A model generated the notes under the pieces. The model ran no database searches. It was not told the DNA's origin and was given only the letters and a program-made list of their open reading frames with translations. This document shows positions 49,901 to 59,165 of a stretch of 64,000 bases of DNA, piece after piece. Location: the NCBI GenBank assembly GCA_023634235.1, contig JAMKCF010000016.1, positions 9,099,366 through 9,163,365 on the forward strand. The letters are read 5' to 3'. A program made the position numbers and the translations under genes. The stretch is from Pisaster brevispinus (Eukaryota > Echinodermata > Asteroidea > Forcipulatida > Asteriidae). Position 1 is the stretch's first letter, and each line of letters opens with the position of its first letter.

Positions 49901-52900
49901 TCTTCGAAAGGTTTCAGGCATGAAGCCTCTCTCAGGCATCTGAAACTGAAAGCACACAATTCTATACAACTCTATACATCTAGATATTGTCTTGGCTGCC
50001 GCTTCCCAGGTTGTATCGTAAACTTGGGTGTGATCCCTGGCTACATGGCAGATTACGGTTGTATGGCTTCTGACTGGCACCCCTGAACAAAGATATTGAC
50101 TAATAGGGAGACTGCCAACATAGGGCTGGATAGCTCAGTTGGTAAAGCGCTGGTATGTTAATCCGGAGGTCGTTGGTTCAAGTCCCGCTCCAGTAAATTT
50201 TTCTTTGTTCAAACCCAAATGATTTAAAATCTACCCAGTCAGTTTCCTTTGTTGTTTATTACTTGATACCCAGATTTTGTTTTTACATATTTCCAGATGC
50301 CCCAGTGGTTGTGGTGGAGTCTAGCCCAGCCGAGATCAGAGAAGACATGTCTGTTTACTTTCGCTGTGTCGTGGACGCAAACCCGCGAAGTGTGACATAC
50401 ACCTGGGTGAAGAACGATGAACCGATATCAGGTATGCTCTCAGCAAAGCATTTAAGGGCAGTCAGTTGTCGTGGGTTTCTCCTAATGTTTTTTTACAGAT
50501 CTTCTTTTGCCTTTCAAACTGAATTGAGAGTTAAAAATTTGCAATTCTGGGCAGAAAGACATAAGCGTTTGTGTCCAGTTGTCTTGTATAGACCTTTGCA
50601 TTAACGTCATCATGCTGCCAGTTAGAGTGAATGATGAAGAAACAGTGGAAAAACAGACATGTGTCAAAAATTTGGTTCTATAAAATGGCGAACTGTGTTA
50701 GATCACGAAGTAGAAGGAAAAAAATGAACAATTTCAGGGTATTTTGTGTGGATCGTTATATTCTACTCTAAAAACATCTTTCCAACCTTATTTAATTCAT
50801 TACAAATGCTTTTCATAGCCCAAAACACTCAATCCACATGCAGCGTGTCTGTTATAAATTGGCACAATTTTCGTACCGTTCATTGGCAGGGCCAATTAAT
50901 GTCGGCACCATTCATATCCAGGGATCGAAATTTAGACTTGGACCCCAGTTTAAAGGCCAGTGGTTTTTTTTACTTTTAGCATCTGGCCAGTAAACTCAAG
51001 TCCGGACAAGTGGACAGTCTTGTGTTATACAATTGAATAATAATACCTCACTGTCAAATAAGGTTTATTTAAACAAAAACAATTTAAAAAGATGTTCAAA
51101 TGTTGACTTTGAGTCTTATAAACATTCAATTCAGGTGACTATCGAAGTATACAAAGACAAAATGAGATAAATGATCTGTAATTGTTGTTTAAATAAATGC
51201 AGTTAAGGACAGTCTTTTCTGATTTTGATTTTGGTCTGTAAAAAGAATTCTTTAGTGCAGTAAGAATGCTGGGGCTACAAGCACTGTGGTCTTGTAGAGT
51301 TTTCACCCCAAATTCGAGCTCTGATATCCAATTGGTTTTGATAACGACGACACACCCTTGTTAATGTTCAAGTTGTGACCAAAACATAGTTTGGGGAACC
51401 AAGATCTTGTATACCCTGATCAGGGCTCGATTTGGGGTGAAAAAAAACCCACAAGACTGCAGGGCTTGTAGATAAAAATGTTAACTGGACCAGAAATTTT
51501 GTGTACAAGACCAGAATCAAAATGAGGGGAAAAAATTCTGAGCCCTGACAATATGCATTTAACTTATTTGAACAACTAAGCACTAAGACACGTAAGAGAA
51601 GATTGATCTCATCTGTCTTTGGGGGTATTAATGTATACTCCATTTCTCAACAGAATTGAAAGCTATTTTTCAGACTCAAAAGTCAACATTTGCAAAAAAA
51701 ATTGTTTCTGTTCAAGATATCACACAGTGAGATACACTTGTTGTTATTGGGAAAACGCAAGACAGCCCGACTTGTCTGGTCATGCGTTTACCGGCCCGAC
51801 ACTAAAACCACTGGCCTGGGGCCTGCGGTCCGGTGTAAAACTCCAGCCCTGACAGACTGTGTGAAAACTGTGATCAGCACACGCCATAATTTATGGACGG
51901 TAACTTGACCTTTTAAATTGATAGGTGCTGAAAGCAGTCAACTGGAGCTGGTAATGACCAAAGATGACCACATGGCCTCCATTTCATGCACTGCTACCAA
52001 CATTATTGGCTCCACCAAGGGAAGTAAAACTATTCCAATCCTGTGTAAGTATTTGGTCAAAGATGGACTCCAATGTCAAAATCAGTTTTGTGATCCACTC
52101 ATTTTCCCAATGGAAAGAGTCCTTATGAAATGGGAGGACAAAATTACAAGTCTTTGACTAAAGTTAAAATAGTGTAAAATGCCACATTTCAGTTATATCT
52201 TCTTTACATCTTTCTACAAAAGTTCATGGCCAGATTTTTATGATATTCTATAACAGAAGAATTGACTTGACTTTAACTGCCACAAAAATTCCTTATTGGA
52301 ACGTACAGACTTATTTTTTTATATTTTTGCTGTCTGATGGCTTCATGTTTCAAATCTCTGAAAGAGTATCAAATAAAATGACATTTTACACCATTTTAAC
52401 ATATTGTTAGAGACTTGTCATTTTTCCCCACTTTCATGAGGACTCTTGGAAAATGGGTGCATCACAAAACTTGTCACTTTCAAGGTTTAAAAATAGAACA
52501 CTGTAACCCAGTCTTTACAGTCGCAAAACTAGGAACCACACTGGGTCTGTGTACAAAGCAAAATATACAACTTGTTGTAGGGGATTGAAAATAATGTATT
52601 ACAAATTGTAGAGGATTGAAAATAATGTATTACAAACTGTTGAGGATTGAAAATAATGTATTACAAATTTTAGGGGATTGAAAATAATGTATTACAAATT
52701 GTAGGGGATTGAAATTAATGTATTACAAATTGTAGGGGATTGAAAATAATGTATTACAAATTGTAGGGGATTGAAATTAATGTATTACAAATTGTAGGGG
52801 ATTGAAAATAATGTATTACAAATTTTAGGGGATTGAAAATAATGTATTACAAATTGTAGGGGATTGAAAATAATGTATTACAAATTGTAGGGGATTGAAA

Positions 52901-55900
52901 TTAATGTATAACAAATTTGGGGGATTGAAAACAATGTATTACAAATTGTAGGGGATTGAAAACAATGTATTACAAATTGTAGGGGATTGAAATTAATGTA
53001 TTACAAATTTCAGGGGATTGGAAACAATGTGTTACATTTGTGGGGGGAAACATTGCACCCAAAAGGGATGTCCATCATTTTTACGAAGAACAGGAAGGTC
53101 TCGTTTTTGGTTGTTTGTTGTGTTGCTGTTGGATTCGATTAGCCCTTAAGAAAATTTGGAAACAGGTTTTACCGTTTGTGAGGGTTAACCAGTTTATGGG
53201 TTAAACAATCCCATCCCCAATTGCCAAATAGCCAGGGATCAAGCCCATCAGTAAATAGGTTAGGGGCAAACCCTGCTGTGGTGAGTTTGTTAAAAATTAC
53301 AGTATAAATGGAAAACTCTTTAAAAAATACCAATTATGTACTTGGTAGTTACCTTTGAAAATTATTATTATTATTATTATTAATTTTTGTTTGTTTTCCA
53401 AAGATGGACCAAGATTCCTTGAGGTACCGGTCTCAGTCTCCGTGGACGAGGAAGGTCCCGCCCAGATGTCGTGCTCAGCGGACGGCAACCCCAAGCCGAC
53501 CATCAAATGGACGCGTATGGGATCCCGCGCCACCCTGAGCACCATGCACGTCCTGCAGTTTGACATGATCCGAGACAGCGACGTGGGGACCTACGTCTGT
53601 ATCGCCACCGTCCCTGGGTTCCAACCCATCATGAGCTACGGACGAGTTGACATCAACGGTAGGTCGTCAACAACGTTGATTTTTGATTTTGAGGGTTTTT
53701 TTTTCAGCCATAGTCGATCCACTGCAACATCTCAGGCCCGTGGCCAGTGATTTTGGCATTGGGCCAGTGATCTCGTGACTGGACAAGTCCGGCTGTCTTG
53801 TGATTTTGTTCAAATGTTGACCTTTCAGTCTGAGAAAAATATCTTTAGTTTATCACTGGAGAATTTCTTATCGACTCAACACAAATGAGATCAATATTCT
53901 TTTTATGCTTGTTCAAGTTAAAACAGTTCAAATGTTTCATTTAATTTCTCAATTCAATTCTGGTCTTGTAAAAAAGCTTTCGGTCCTGAAACTTGCAAAT
54001 AATACATGAACTTTATTATATCTTTCTTTATAGTTTTGCCTACCTAGATCAGCATTCCGTTGATAAAAACCAATCTATAACCCCATCATTAATGACAAAA
54101 TTCATTCAAATATTTCCATCCAGCAATAACGGATATCACAAGCCCTTCAGAGCAGAAAGCCAAGGTCGGACGTAAAGCTACTCTGCAATGTTTCACCAGC
54201 ACTAAGCCAGACCCCTACCTGGTCATATGGTCCTGGGGAGATGGTCTAGAACTTGAAGAAGGTAAATGAAGGTCATCTTCAAGTTTATCATTTTGCAAAA
54301 ACATTGTATCTCCTCAAATATCTCATATGTTACGGGCGAGTTTGAAACAACCCTTTTAAAAAACTAGTTTTCACCCCAAATTTGAGCCATGACATCCAAT
54401 TAGTATTAATTACAACACACTTTTGTTAATGTACGAGTTGTGACCTAAACACAGTTTTAAAAATGTCCATTAGTCTGAACCTTATCTGGAATTTGTTTTA
54501 TCAGGGACGTTGGGGCGATTCACGGCAGTAAAACACGAAGAGAACGGTGGTGTTCTGAGTGAACTGATAATAGACAGTGCAAAGATGGAAGACTTTCGAG
54601 TGTACAACTGTACCATGATGAACGATGTCGGAGAGGACACCCTACTCATCACCCTCGTTCAGCAAGGTAAGATATCTGTTTTACCAATTTGGTTGTGAAG
54701 CCAAGGATTCTCAGAAAAGCAAACTTTATCACGATACTAAGCCAAGAACCCCCCCATGGAGAGAAGTGAAGGAAGATAGTTTCAGTTTTAGATGTGGGAG
54801 GGAAACCCCAGAGAATTAATCCAGGGTAAGATTCCGGTATCAAGTATTAATTATTATAATTTCATTTTGGTACAATTTGTTTTTTGCAGAGTTGGATCTC
54901 ATCGTCTGGATAATCATTGCAGTCATCGGAACTTCAGCCGTTATATTCATCCTCACGATCCTCTGCATGGTGTACTGTAAACGGAAATGGCAAAGTGAGT
55001 AACACTGGCATGTGATTTCTCATGGGTTTTTTTCCTGACTTCGAGATTGTCTCAAAATTATCCTTGAGCTTTCAAGTTATTTTGAAAAAAGGAAGAGATA
55101 AATAGTCCACATTGTGTCCAAACATGTAGTTTTGTATTTCTGGTGATGCATAGAGTCTGTACACCTCCTGAATTGTAACATCTGGTTGAGGTTCTGGGTC
55201 TAGAATAAGAGGGAACCCAGACCAGCAAGACATCTTATTAAGGATTTAGAAGAGGAATTAGAAGGATTTGGGCCGTGTGCAGCTTGGCCGTAAAAGGGAT
55301 TATGAAGGATATGGGACATTGGAGGATGGGAATGTGATGATGTAGCCTGTCACAGTAGGATTGAGAAGGATTTGGGCCCTTTGAGCTTTTAAGTCTCTTC
55401 TTCTGAAGGATGTGGGAGGATTCGGGCTATGTGTATTAAGCAAACGGGCCTAGTCTGTTAGGTGTACTTTTGTGGTAATTATCAAAGACCAGTTCCCTCA
55501 CTTGGTGTATCCAAACTTATGCTTACAATAACAACCCTGTGAAAAATGTGGTCTCAGTTGGTCATCGAAGTTGCATGGAAAGAATGAAAGAAAAAAACAC
55601 CACCTTTGTTGCTTAGAATTGTGTGCTTTCAGATGCATGACATTTTCTGTTGGGTAGTCAAAAGAATCTGATAACAACTTTTTTCAAGGTTTGTACTGAA
55701 TTTGTTTTTCCTAAAGGGAGGAAAGCTGCCGTTTCCGACTCCAAAGGTAAAGTCAAGCTGGAAGTTGTACGCAAGCTCAGAGATGACGACGACGATTACG
55801 ATGACAAATCATACACAGTCAGTTATGACTACAATGCCACCCCACCAAGCACTCCGGGGAAAGTGCGCTACGCCGAGCCCCACATCACACGAGGGCGCTC

Positions 55901-57538
55901 CGACTCATTCGACGACCCCTATTATCGCGCCCCGCACCGTTTCTCGGACGGCTACTCAAATGATGGATTTTACCCGAGGCGGTATTCAAACAACGAGTAC
56001 TCTGAACCCATTGTCAGAAAGGTAAAGATTTTCTTCCGCTTCCAGTAGAGTCCTCCTATAGCATGAGTCATATTGCTCACCGTAGAGTTACCAGCCAAAA
56101 TACCATGCATATGCGACCTGCCTGTGAGTGGTTCCCCACTCGTGAGCAGAAATTTCTGTTTAAGCATGTCAATGGAAATGGGACCTGGTAAAACGTAACA
56201 GGACATGTACAGTCAACTTTCATTATAACAAGGTCTCTGGGATTGGCCAAATGACCTCTTTATAACAGGAACGTTGTTGTAAGAGGACAGCAACACAAAG
56301 AAACACAAAGCAGAAAAGAGGTTTGGGACTTCAGAATGTACTCTTTATAAAGCAGAACCTCTTTATAACAGTGCTCTGTATAACGAGAGCCGACTGAATA
56401 TTGTGATGGAACATGGGGTTAAATTAGGATAAGTGCGTCATGGCCGAGTGATTTGGAGCATGGAACTCAAGCTCTGGTGGTTAAGTCATCGGGGTGTGGG
56501 TTCGAATCCCGGTCATGAAACTTGTGTCCTTGAGCAAGATGCTTTACTGTAACTTCTTCTCTTCACCCGGGGGGTGTAAATGGGTACCTGCAAGGGTAGA
56601 GGTTGATATTGTGTTTGAAAAGCCTTCGGAGCGCCACGGCAGCCCTGGGCTGTATAGTTCCCAGGGAGCTGAGAAAGATTTGCCCAATGACCAGGGCACT
56701 GATGTAAAGCGCATTGATACGTTATTGTGAATTGTGCTATTTATTATAAGAACTAGTTGTTATACATGTAAGTATAGCTTGAGTAATACTGCTCAGTGTA
56801 AGTTAATAATATTGAGATTAGCATATATTCGGTACTTTCCCCCGAGTCCTGTCCTAGTGGTAAGACATCCGCTCTAGAATGGCAAAGGTCGTGGGTTCGA
56901 ATCCCACCCAAATAATATGCCTCTAGATTGTTTTCACTGGACTCAGTATACAGTGCTTTACACACATTGGTGTTATGGATGTAACCAAATTATATTCTTT
57001 ATCCTTGATGCAAATTTAGCATCTACTGAATCTTAAATGAGTTAACCGAAAGAAAAAATGTACCAATAGTTCTTTAAAAAATTGTTCAATCACGATGGTA
57101 CTTAGGCAACAGGTATTGTTCAAAAATTAATTGTTTAACCGTTAATTACTTGGTCCACAGAGGGATGAGGACAACATATCTTATCATTCTGATCGCTCCG
57201 AAGACTATGCTCGCAAGGATGACAATGTCAGTCGCCATGGCAACGACGAGACACACGACGACGAAGTCAGTCAGTACAACCGGATGGACCCTCGATATGA
57301 AGGCGACACTCGGTACGAGGGCCATCGCTACAGCGACAGGCGCTATGATGACGAACGTAGTTACGACGACGAGCGCAGCTACGGTGACGAGCGCAGCTAC
57401 GGTGACGAGCGCAGCTACGGTGAGGAGCGCAGCCACAATGAGGAGCGTGGCTACGGGGGGCGCTACAGCACTGAGGGGTCGCAGAAGGGGTCGGATATAT
57501 CCCTCGCATCCAAAAATAAACTGGCAACCAATGTGTGA
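37842..57538 (+). CDS. KIRREL: Kirrel/Neph-like cell-adhesion receptor (12 coding exons)
   Basis: Joining 37842-37920, 43116-43287, 46813-46967, 48993-49310, 50297-50431, 51925-52044, 53404-53658, 54124-54261, 54505-54666, 54890-54994, 55717-56021 and 57161-57538 gives 2322 nt, 773 residues, with AG/GT at every junction and consistent phases. Layout: signal peptide 1-26, five Ig domains with all cysteine pairs (27-511), membrane segment about 515-541, tail 542-773 rich in acidic tyrosine motifs, C-terminus TNV. Five Ig domains without fibronectin III, a first domain with VGNTSLGEYNLQIE, and a T-x-V end identify the Neph/Kirrel/Roughest group (vertebrate members about 700-780 residues, Neph1 ending THV). 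Such proteins bind nephrins across or along membranes; the head-to-head nephrin gene is the obvious partner. Whether this equals KIRREL1, 2 or 3 cannot be told; it is probably a pre-duplication form. Confidence 0.92.
37921..43115 (+). other. KIRREL: Kirrel intron 1
   Basis: 5.2 kb without a supported exon. Contains repeat copies at 39968-40220 and 42836-43040, a short (AG)n run near 39092-39110, and a 41330-41480 stretch of shuffled 'gaaacttgaaaacttcaact' low-complexity units. Confidence 0.6.
39968..40220. repeat. dispersed 'aatttcatagagctgcttaagc' repeat
   Basis: Starts 'ggcccaatttcatggctctg' and ends 'gactctatgatgttgggccc', an inverted pair, with the internal 'aagtagctaagcacatcaaa'. Confidence 0.6.
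43116..43287 (+). CDS. KIRREL: Kirrel exon 2: Ig1, first half
   Basis: Residues 27-83. SFQEEPSDTAVMIGE, VVLKCIV, NILWFKG: first Ig strands with cysteine and tryptophan. Ends in phase 2 at GTATGG. Confidence 0.92.
43288..46812 (+). other. KIRREL: Kirrel intron 2
   Basis: 3.5 kb of non-coding sequence with a SINE-like element at 43461-43690 and dispersed repeats (45820-46015). No exon seen. Confidence 0.6.
43461..43690 (+). repeat. SINE-like repeat, family C, copy 1
   Basis: A tRNA-like head with box B (GGTTCGAATCCCAC) is followed by 'gagtatacagtgcttaatac' and 'aaattatattcttta'. The same order is found at 56846-57025. Confidence 0.65.
46813..46967 (+). CDS. KIRREL: Kirrel exon 3: Ig1, second half
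   Basis: Residues 84-135. RFSFVGNTSLGEYNLQIE then EYLCHVTSRE. The VGNTSLGEYNL string is nearly the signature of Neph-type Ig1 domains, which make the trans contact with nephrin in this family. Confidence 0.94.
46979..47491. repeat. TIR repeat with AGGGCTCGA ends, containing a (GTTT)n run
   Basis: Left end 'agggctcgaattttttg', right end 'gtgagattctagccctgt'. A related element with ends 'cagggctcga' / 'tccagccctg' lies at 51420-51853. An inner GTTT microsatellite occupies about 47170-47265. Confidence 0.5.
47170..47265. repeat. (GTTT)n microsatellite
   Basis: About 20 copies of GTTT with occasional GTGT interruptions in Kirrel intron 3. Confidence 0.9.
48535..48850. repeat. tandem pair of a dispersed 150-bp repeat
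   Basis: Two adjacent units share 'acaggattg', 'gtgatcaaaccgtata', 'tgtgaaaatttgggct' and 'tttttaattacatttgcatc'. Related single copies occur at 1400-1560 and 30700-30980. Confidence 0.55.
48993..49310 (+). CDS. KIRREL: Kirrel exon 4: Ig2
   Basis: Residues 136-241, a complete Ig domain: IPEPPTIYPSD, NLTCQALRANPAAEIKWLR, IVFVCEVSHMALASP. IPEPP and the S-H/N-x-A-L after the second cysteine match Ig2 in this family. Confidence 0.94.
49408..49597. repeat. foldback MITE with GGCC(C/G)GGTC ends
   Basis: Arms of about 75 bp: left 'taaaggcccggtcccactgc' to 'gcaaagagaacgcattct'; right its near reverse complement, ending 'gcagtgtgactcggcctta'. The arms contain repeats of 'cgataacga'. A spacer of about 45 bp separates them. 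Likely a TA-type MITE. Confidence 0.72.
50005..50271 (+). repeat. tRNA-Asn-derived SINE, family A, full copy 2
   Basis: The 5' extension (cccaggttgtatcgtaaact to gggagactgccaaca), a tRNA-like head at 50124-50195 with GTT in the anticodon loop, and the 3' body to 'ttattacttgata'. It ends about 25 bp before the acceptor of Kirrel exon 5. Confidence 0.8.
50297..50431 (+). CDS. KIRREL: Kirrel exon 5: Ig3, first half
   Basis: Residues 242-286. APVVVVESSPAEIRE, YFRCVVDANPRSVTYTWVK: first cysteine and tryptophan of Ig3. Confidence 0.92.
51420..51853. repeat. TIR repeat with CAGGGCTCGA ends
   Basis: Starts 'tcagggctcgatttggggtg' and ends 'gtgtaaaactccagccctga', imperfect inverted ends. Parallel to the element at 46979-47491. 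It stops about 70 bp before Kirrel exon 6. Confidence 0.5.
51925..52044 (+). CDS. KIRREL: Kirrel exon 6: Ig3, second half
   Basis: Residues 287-326. SQLELVMTKDD, ASISCTATNIIGS close Ig3. Acceptor ATAG, donor GTAAGT. Confidence 0.92.
52574..53040. repeat. 31-bp minisatellite in Kirrel intron 6
   Basis: About 15 tandem copies of a 31-bp unit made of 'ttgtaggggattgaaaataa' and 'tgtattacaaa', differing by single bases (AAAATA / AAATTA / AAACAA). The units abut with no unique spacer between them. Confidence 0.95.
53404..53658 (+). CDS. KIRREL: Kirrel exon 7: Ig4
   Basis: Residues 327-411, whole Ig domain: GPRFLEVPVSVSVDEEG, AQMSCSADGNPKPTIKWTR, GTYVCIATVPGF. GNPxPxxxWT is typical of this I-set domain. 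Confidence 0.94.
54124..54261 (+). CDS. KIRREL: Kirrel exon 8: Ig5, first half
   Basis: Residues 412-457. AITDITSPSEQKAKVGRK, TLQCFTSTKPDP, VIWSWGD: first cysteine and tryptophan of Ig5. Confidence 0.92.
54505..54666 (+). CDS. KIRREL: Kirrel exon 9: Ig5, second half
   Basis: Residues 458-511. GRFTAVKHEENGGVLSELII then FRVYNCTMMNDVGED; the second cysteine and final strand of the last ectodomain module. GGVLSxLxI is a family hallmark. Confidence 0.93.
54690..54835 (-). repeat. SINE-like family D fragment
   Basis: Reverse complement of the 3' part of the element at 19822-20110 (ctccatgg, ggttttccctggaat-like and 'acttctttcc' blocks), in Kirrel intron 9. Confidence 0.55.
54890..54994 (+). CDS. 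KIRREL: Kirrel exon 10: transmembrane segment
   Basis: Residues 512-546. ELDLIVW, then a hydrophobic run to about residue 541, then CKRKWQ as stop-transfer signal. Single-pass type I topology. Confidence 0.93.
55717..56021 (+). CDS. KIRREL: Kirrel exon 11: proximal cytoplasmic tail
   Basis: Residues 547-648. RRKAAVSDSKGKVKLEVVRK, an acidic DDDDDYDD run, TPPSTPGKVRYAEPHITRG, and tyrosines in YSND and YSNN, both fitting the pY-x-N pattern of Grb2-type SH2 ligands. Ends in phase 0. Confidence 0.93.
56210..56396. repeat. pogo/Tigger-like MITE, copy 1
   Basis: Ends CAGTCAACTTTCATTATAAC and GTATAACGAGAGCCGACTG are imperfect inverted repeats beginning CAGT, typical of pogo-type Tc1/mariner elements. 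187 bp, no ORF. Its sister copy is at 62057-62246. Confidence 0.75.
56433..56745 (+). repeat. tRNA-Leu-like SINE, family B
   Basis: The head at 56433-56520 has ATGGCCGAGTG (box A) and GGTTCGAATCC (box B) with ACTCAAG in the anticodon arm and a long variable arm, as in leucine tRNA (CAA). It is followed by 'gtccttgagcaagatgcttt', a core seen in many marine SINEs, and a tail near 'gcgcattgatacg'. Confidence 0.75.
56846..57025 (+). repeat. SINE-like repeat, family C, copy 2
   Basis: tRNA-like head (CCTAGTGGTAAGAC and GGTTCGAATCCCAC) followed by 'actcagtatacagtgcttta' and 'aaattatattctttatcc'. It lies about 135 bp before the last Kirrel exon. Confidence 0.65.
57161..57538 (+). CDS. KIRREL: Kirrel exon 12: repeat-bearing tail, C-terminus TNV
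   Basis: Residues 649-773 and stop TGA. Starts RDEDNISYHSD; thirteen tyrosines, most in acidic surroundings. From about 57345 to 57450 a hexapeptide of type DERSYG/DERSYD is repeated five to six times (18-bp DNA units), a coding minisatellite. The end, KLATNV, fits a class I PDZ ligand (T-x-V), as in vertebrate Neph1 (THV). DDERSYDD is shared with the nephrin tail. Confidence 0.93.
   Translation, partial: RDEDNISYHSDRSEDYARKDDNVSRHGNDETHDDEVSQYNRMDPRYEGDTRYEGHRYSDRRYDDERSYDDERSYGDERSYGDERSYGEERSHNEERGYGGRYSTEGSQKGSDISLASKNKLATNV
57345..57450 (+). repeat. KIRREL: 18-bp coding minisatellite in Kirrel tail
   Basis: Units 'gacgagcgcagctacggt' occur three times almost perfectly, flanked by diverged units (gatgacgaacgtagttac; gaggagcgcagccacaat). 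Each unit encodes one acidic-tyrosine hexapeptide. Confidence 0.9.
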
Positions 57539-58258
57539 TGGTGCTGTCCTTATTTGAACAAGTGGTCTGTTGTTGCTCATCTCCTTGACATGTGTTGCAT
57601 CATGCAGACATCAGCTGATTTCCTACTTTCATAACAGTTCCATTGAAAACTGGGAAACGGTGCACAAGTTTAGAGTAATTCGACATCTCATTTTTCGCAG
57701 TTTGCAAGGTTGCATAAATTATCCGGGCCCAATTTCATGGCTCTGGTTACCTGGGGGGGGGGGGGGAAACTGCGCTTGCTGCTCATAGAATCACATGCTT
57801 TCATTGGGGTTGTAAGTGCAGAAGTCTGGCAAGCAGTGCCATGAAATGTAGCAGAAAATAATCCATAGCAAGTTTCTTTGATAAGCAAAAAAAGAGTGTT
57901 GGAAACCAGTTGCAGCAGTGTAAACACTAGGAAATTTTGGCTGATATAAACCCATTTCAGCTAAGCAAGATTTTTCTGTGCTAAGCATAGGTCAATGCTT
58001 ACAGGCTTTATGAAACACGGCCCTGATCATGTCTTAGGTTTGTAAAATAAATACTCTGGTCTGCTGATTTCCTCGTTTTTGGTTTTTACAGCTATGTTGT
58101 TGAAAATTGGGAAAAAATGTGCCAAGTCTTGCTGTGCCAGGCACTTTCTCTGTTTTTGGACAAACTGAAGTTGTGTGCCTGTTTTTAATACAGTTGCCTT
58201 TTGGTTGAGTATGAACCAATCTTAACTATAACCATCAAGTATGTTAGATATAACTGTA

Positions 58259-58264
58259 AATAAA
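58259..58264 (+). terminator. KIRREL: candidate polyadenylation signal of Kirrel
   Basis: AATAAA about 720 bp after the stop codon, with a T/GT-rich stretch (58296-58315) 30-50 bp downstream. A second AATAAA is at 58046-58051. Which one is used is unknown. Confidence 0.45.
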
Positions 58265-58861
58265 CACTTTGCATGGTATGTACTGTATTGAAGTTTTCAC
58301 CTTTTTTTTGTTTTACCTTATAATGTAAATTTTAGTCTGTACCCATACAAGTAGCTTTTGTATCCTAGTGTTAGACTGATCTATTAAAACCCTAAGTGAA
58401 TGTATAGTTAGTCCTCTCTCCTGATTCTGTAGTCTACACAGGGGCACTGTCATCATGATCAGTGCAGGCTTCTGGCTGTACATGGCATTATGAGCTCTAA
58501 CCAAGTAATACTGTGCGCTTGCGCATGCTGGCCGTCACATCAAAATAGAATGATGACGGCACCCTTTGTGATGTTAAGGCCAGCGCACGCATGTGTGCAG
58601 TAGTAGACCCCTTGCATTAGGCCGCCATCTCTTGAGGTCGGATAATGGAAACGTGTACGCGCCGCCCAAACTCTCATCTAATGGTAGGTCTTCATTGGCC
58701 TCAGTGAGGGCGCTGTTTGCGGCTTGTGACATCACCTGCAAGGGGTCTTTTGGGTTAGACTTCATAATTCTATGTACAGCAACAGGCCTGCTACGATCAT
58801 GATGATGGTGCCCCTTCAACACCCGATGTTTTGACTCATTGTGAACAAACTGGTAAGCGCA

Positions 58862-59062
58862 GGCCCATCTTCATCGAGTTGCTCAAACAGAAAATACTGC
58901 TTGAAAAGTTTCTGCTACAAAGCTAATAAAAATTCAGCAGGATACCAGTTACAGATAGTACACATGACATGGTATTTTGGCCGGTAACTCTGTTCTGGTA
59001 TTAAGCATGATTTTGTTGTGCTGAGCTACTTGTGCTTAAGCAACTCTATGAGATTGGGCCTT
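58862..59062. repeat. dispersed 'aatttcatagagctgcttaagc' repeat
   Basis: Near full-length copy: left end 'ggcccatcttcatcgagttg', right end 'caactctatgagattgggcc', inside 'acatgacatggtattttggc'. Confidence 0.62.
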
Positions 59063-59165
59063 TCTTTATTAAGGCTGTAATCGCATTAGGGGTGATAGCG
59101 GTTTGTGGTTGATAGTGCCCTCTATTGGCGACTCTATCGGCGAGGGAAGTAACAGTAAGAGTACA

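Noticed and set aside
52574..53040. CRISPR-like array
   Set aside because: The 31-bp repeats abut without spacers and the window is clearly eukaryotic.
56433..56520. Possible tRNA-Leu(CAA) gene
   Set aside because: Clear A and B boxes, but the acceptor ends mismatch and a SINE core motif follows directly.
57146..57580. Long minus-strand open frame (144 codons) and two plus-strand alternatives
   Set aside because: They are antisense and out-of-frame shadows of the repeat-rich last Kirrel exon.
58574..58822. Minus-strand open frame of 82 codons with a moderately protein-like sequence
   Set aside because: No splice signals or known domain recognised; close to a repeat-rich 3' flank. A database search would be needed to revive it.
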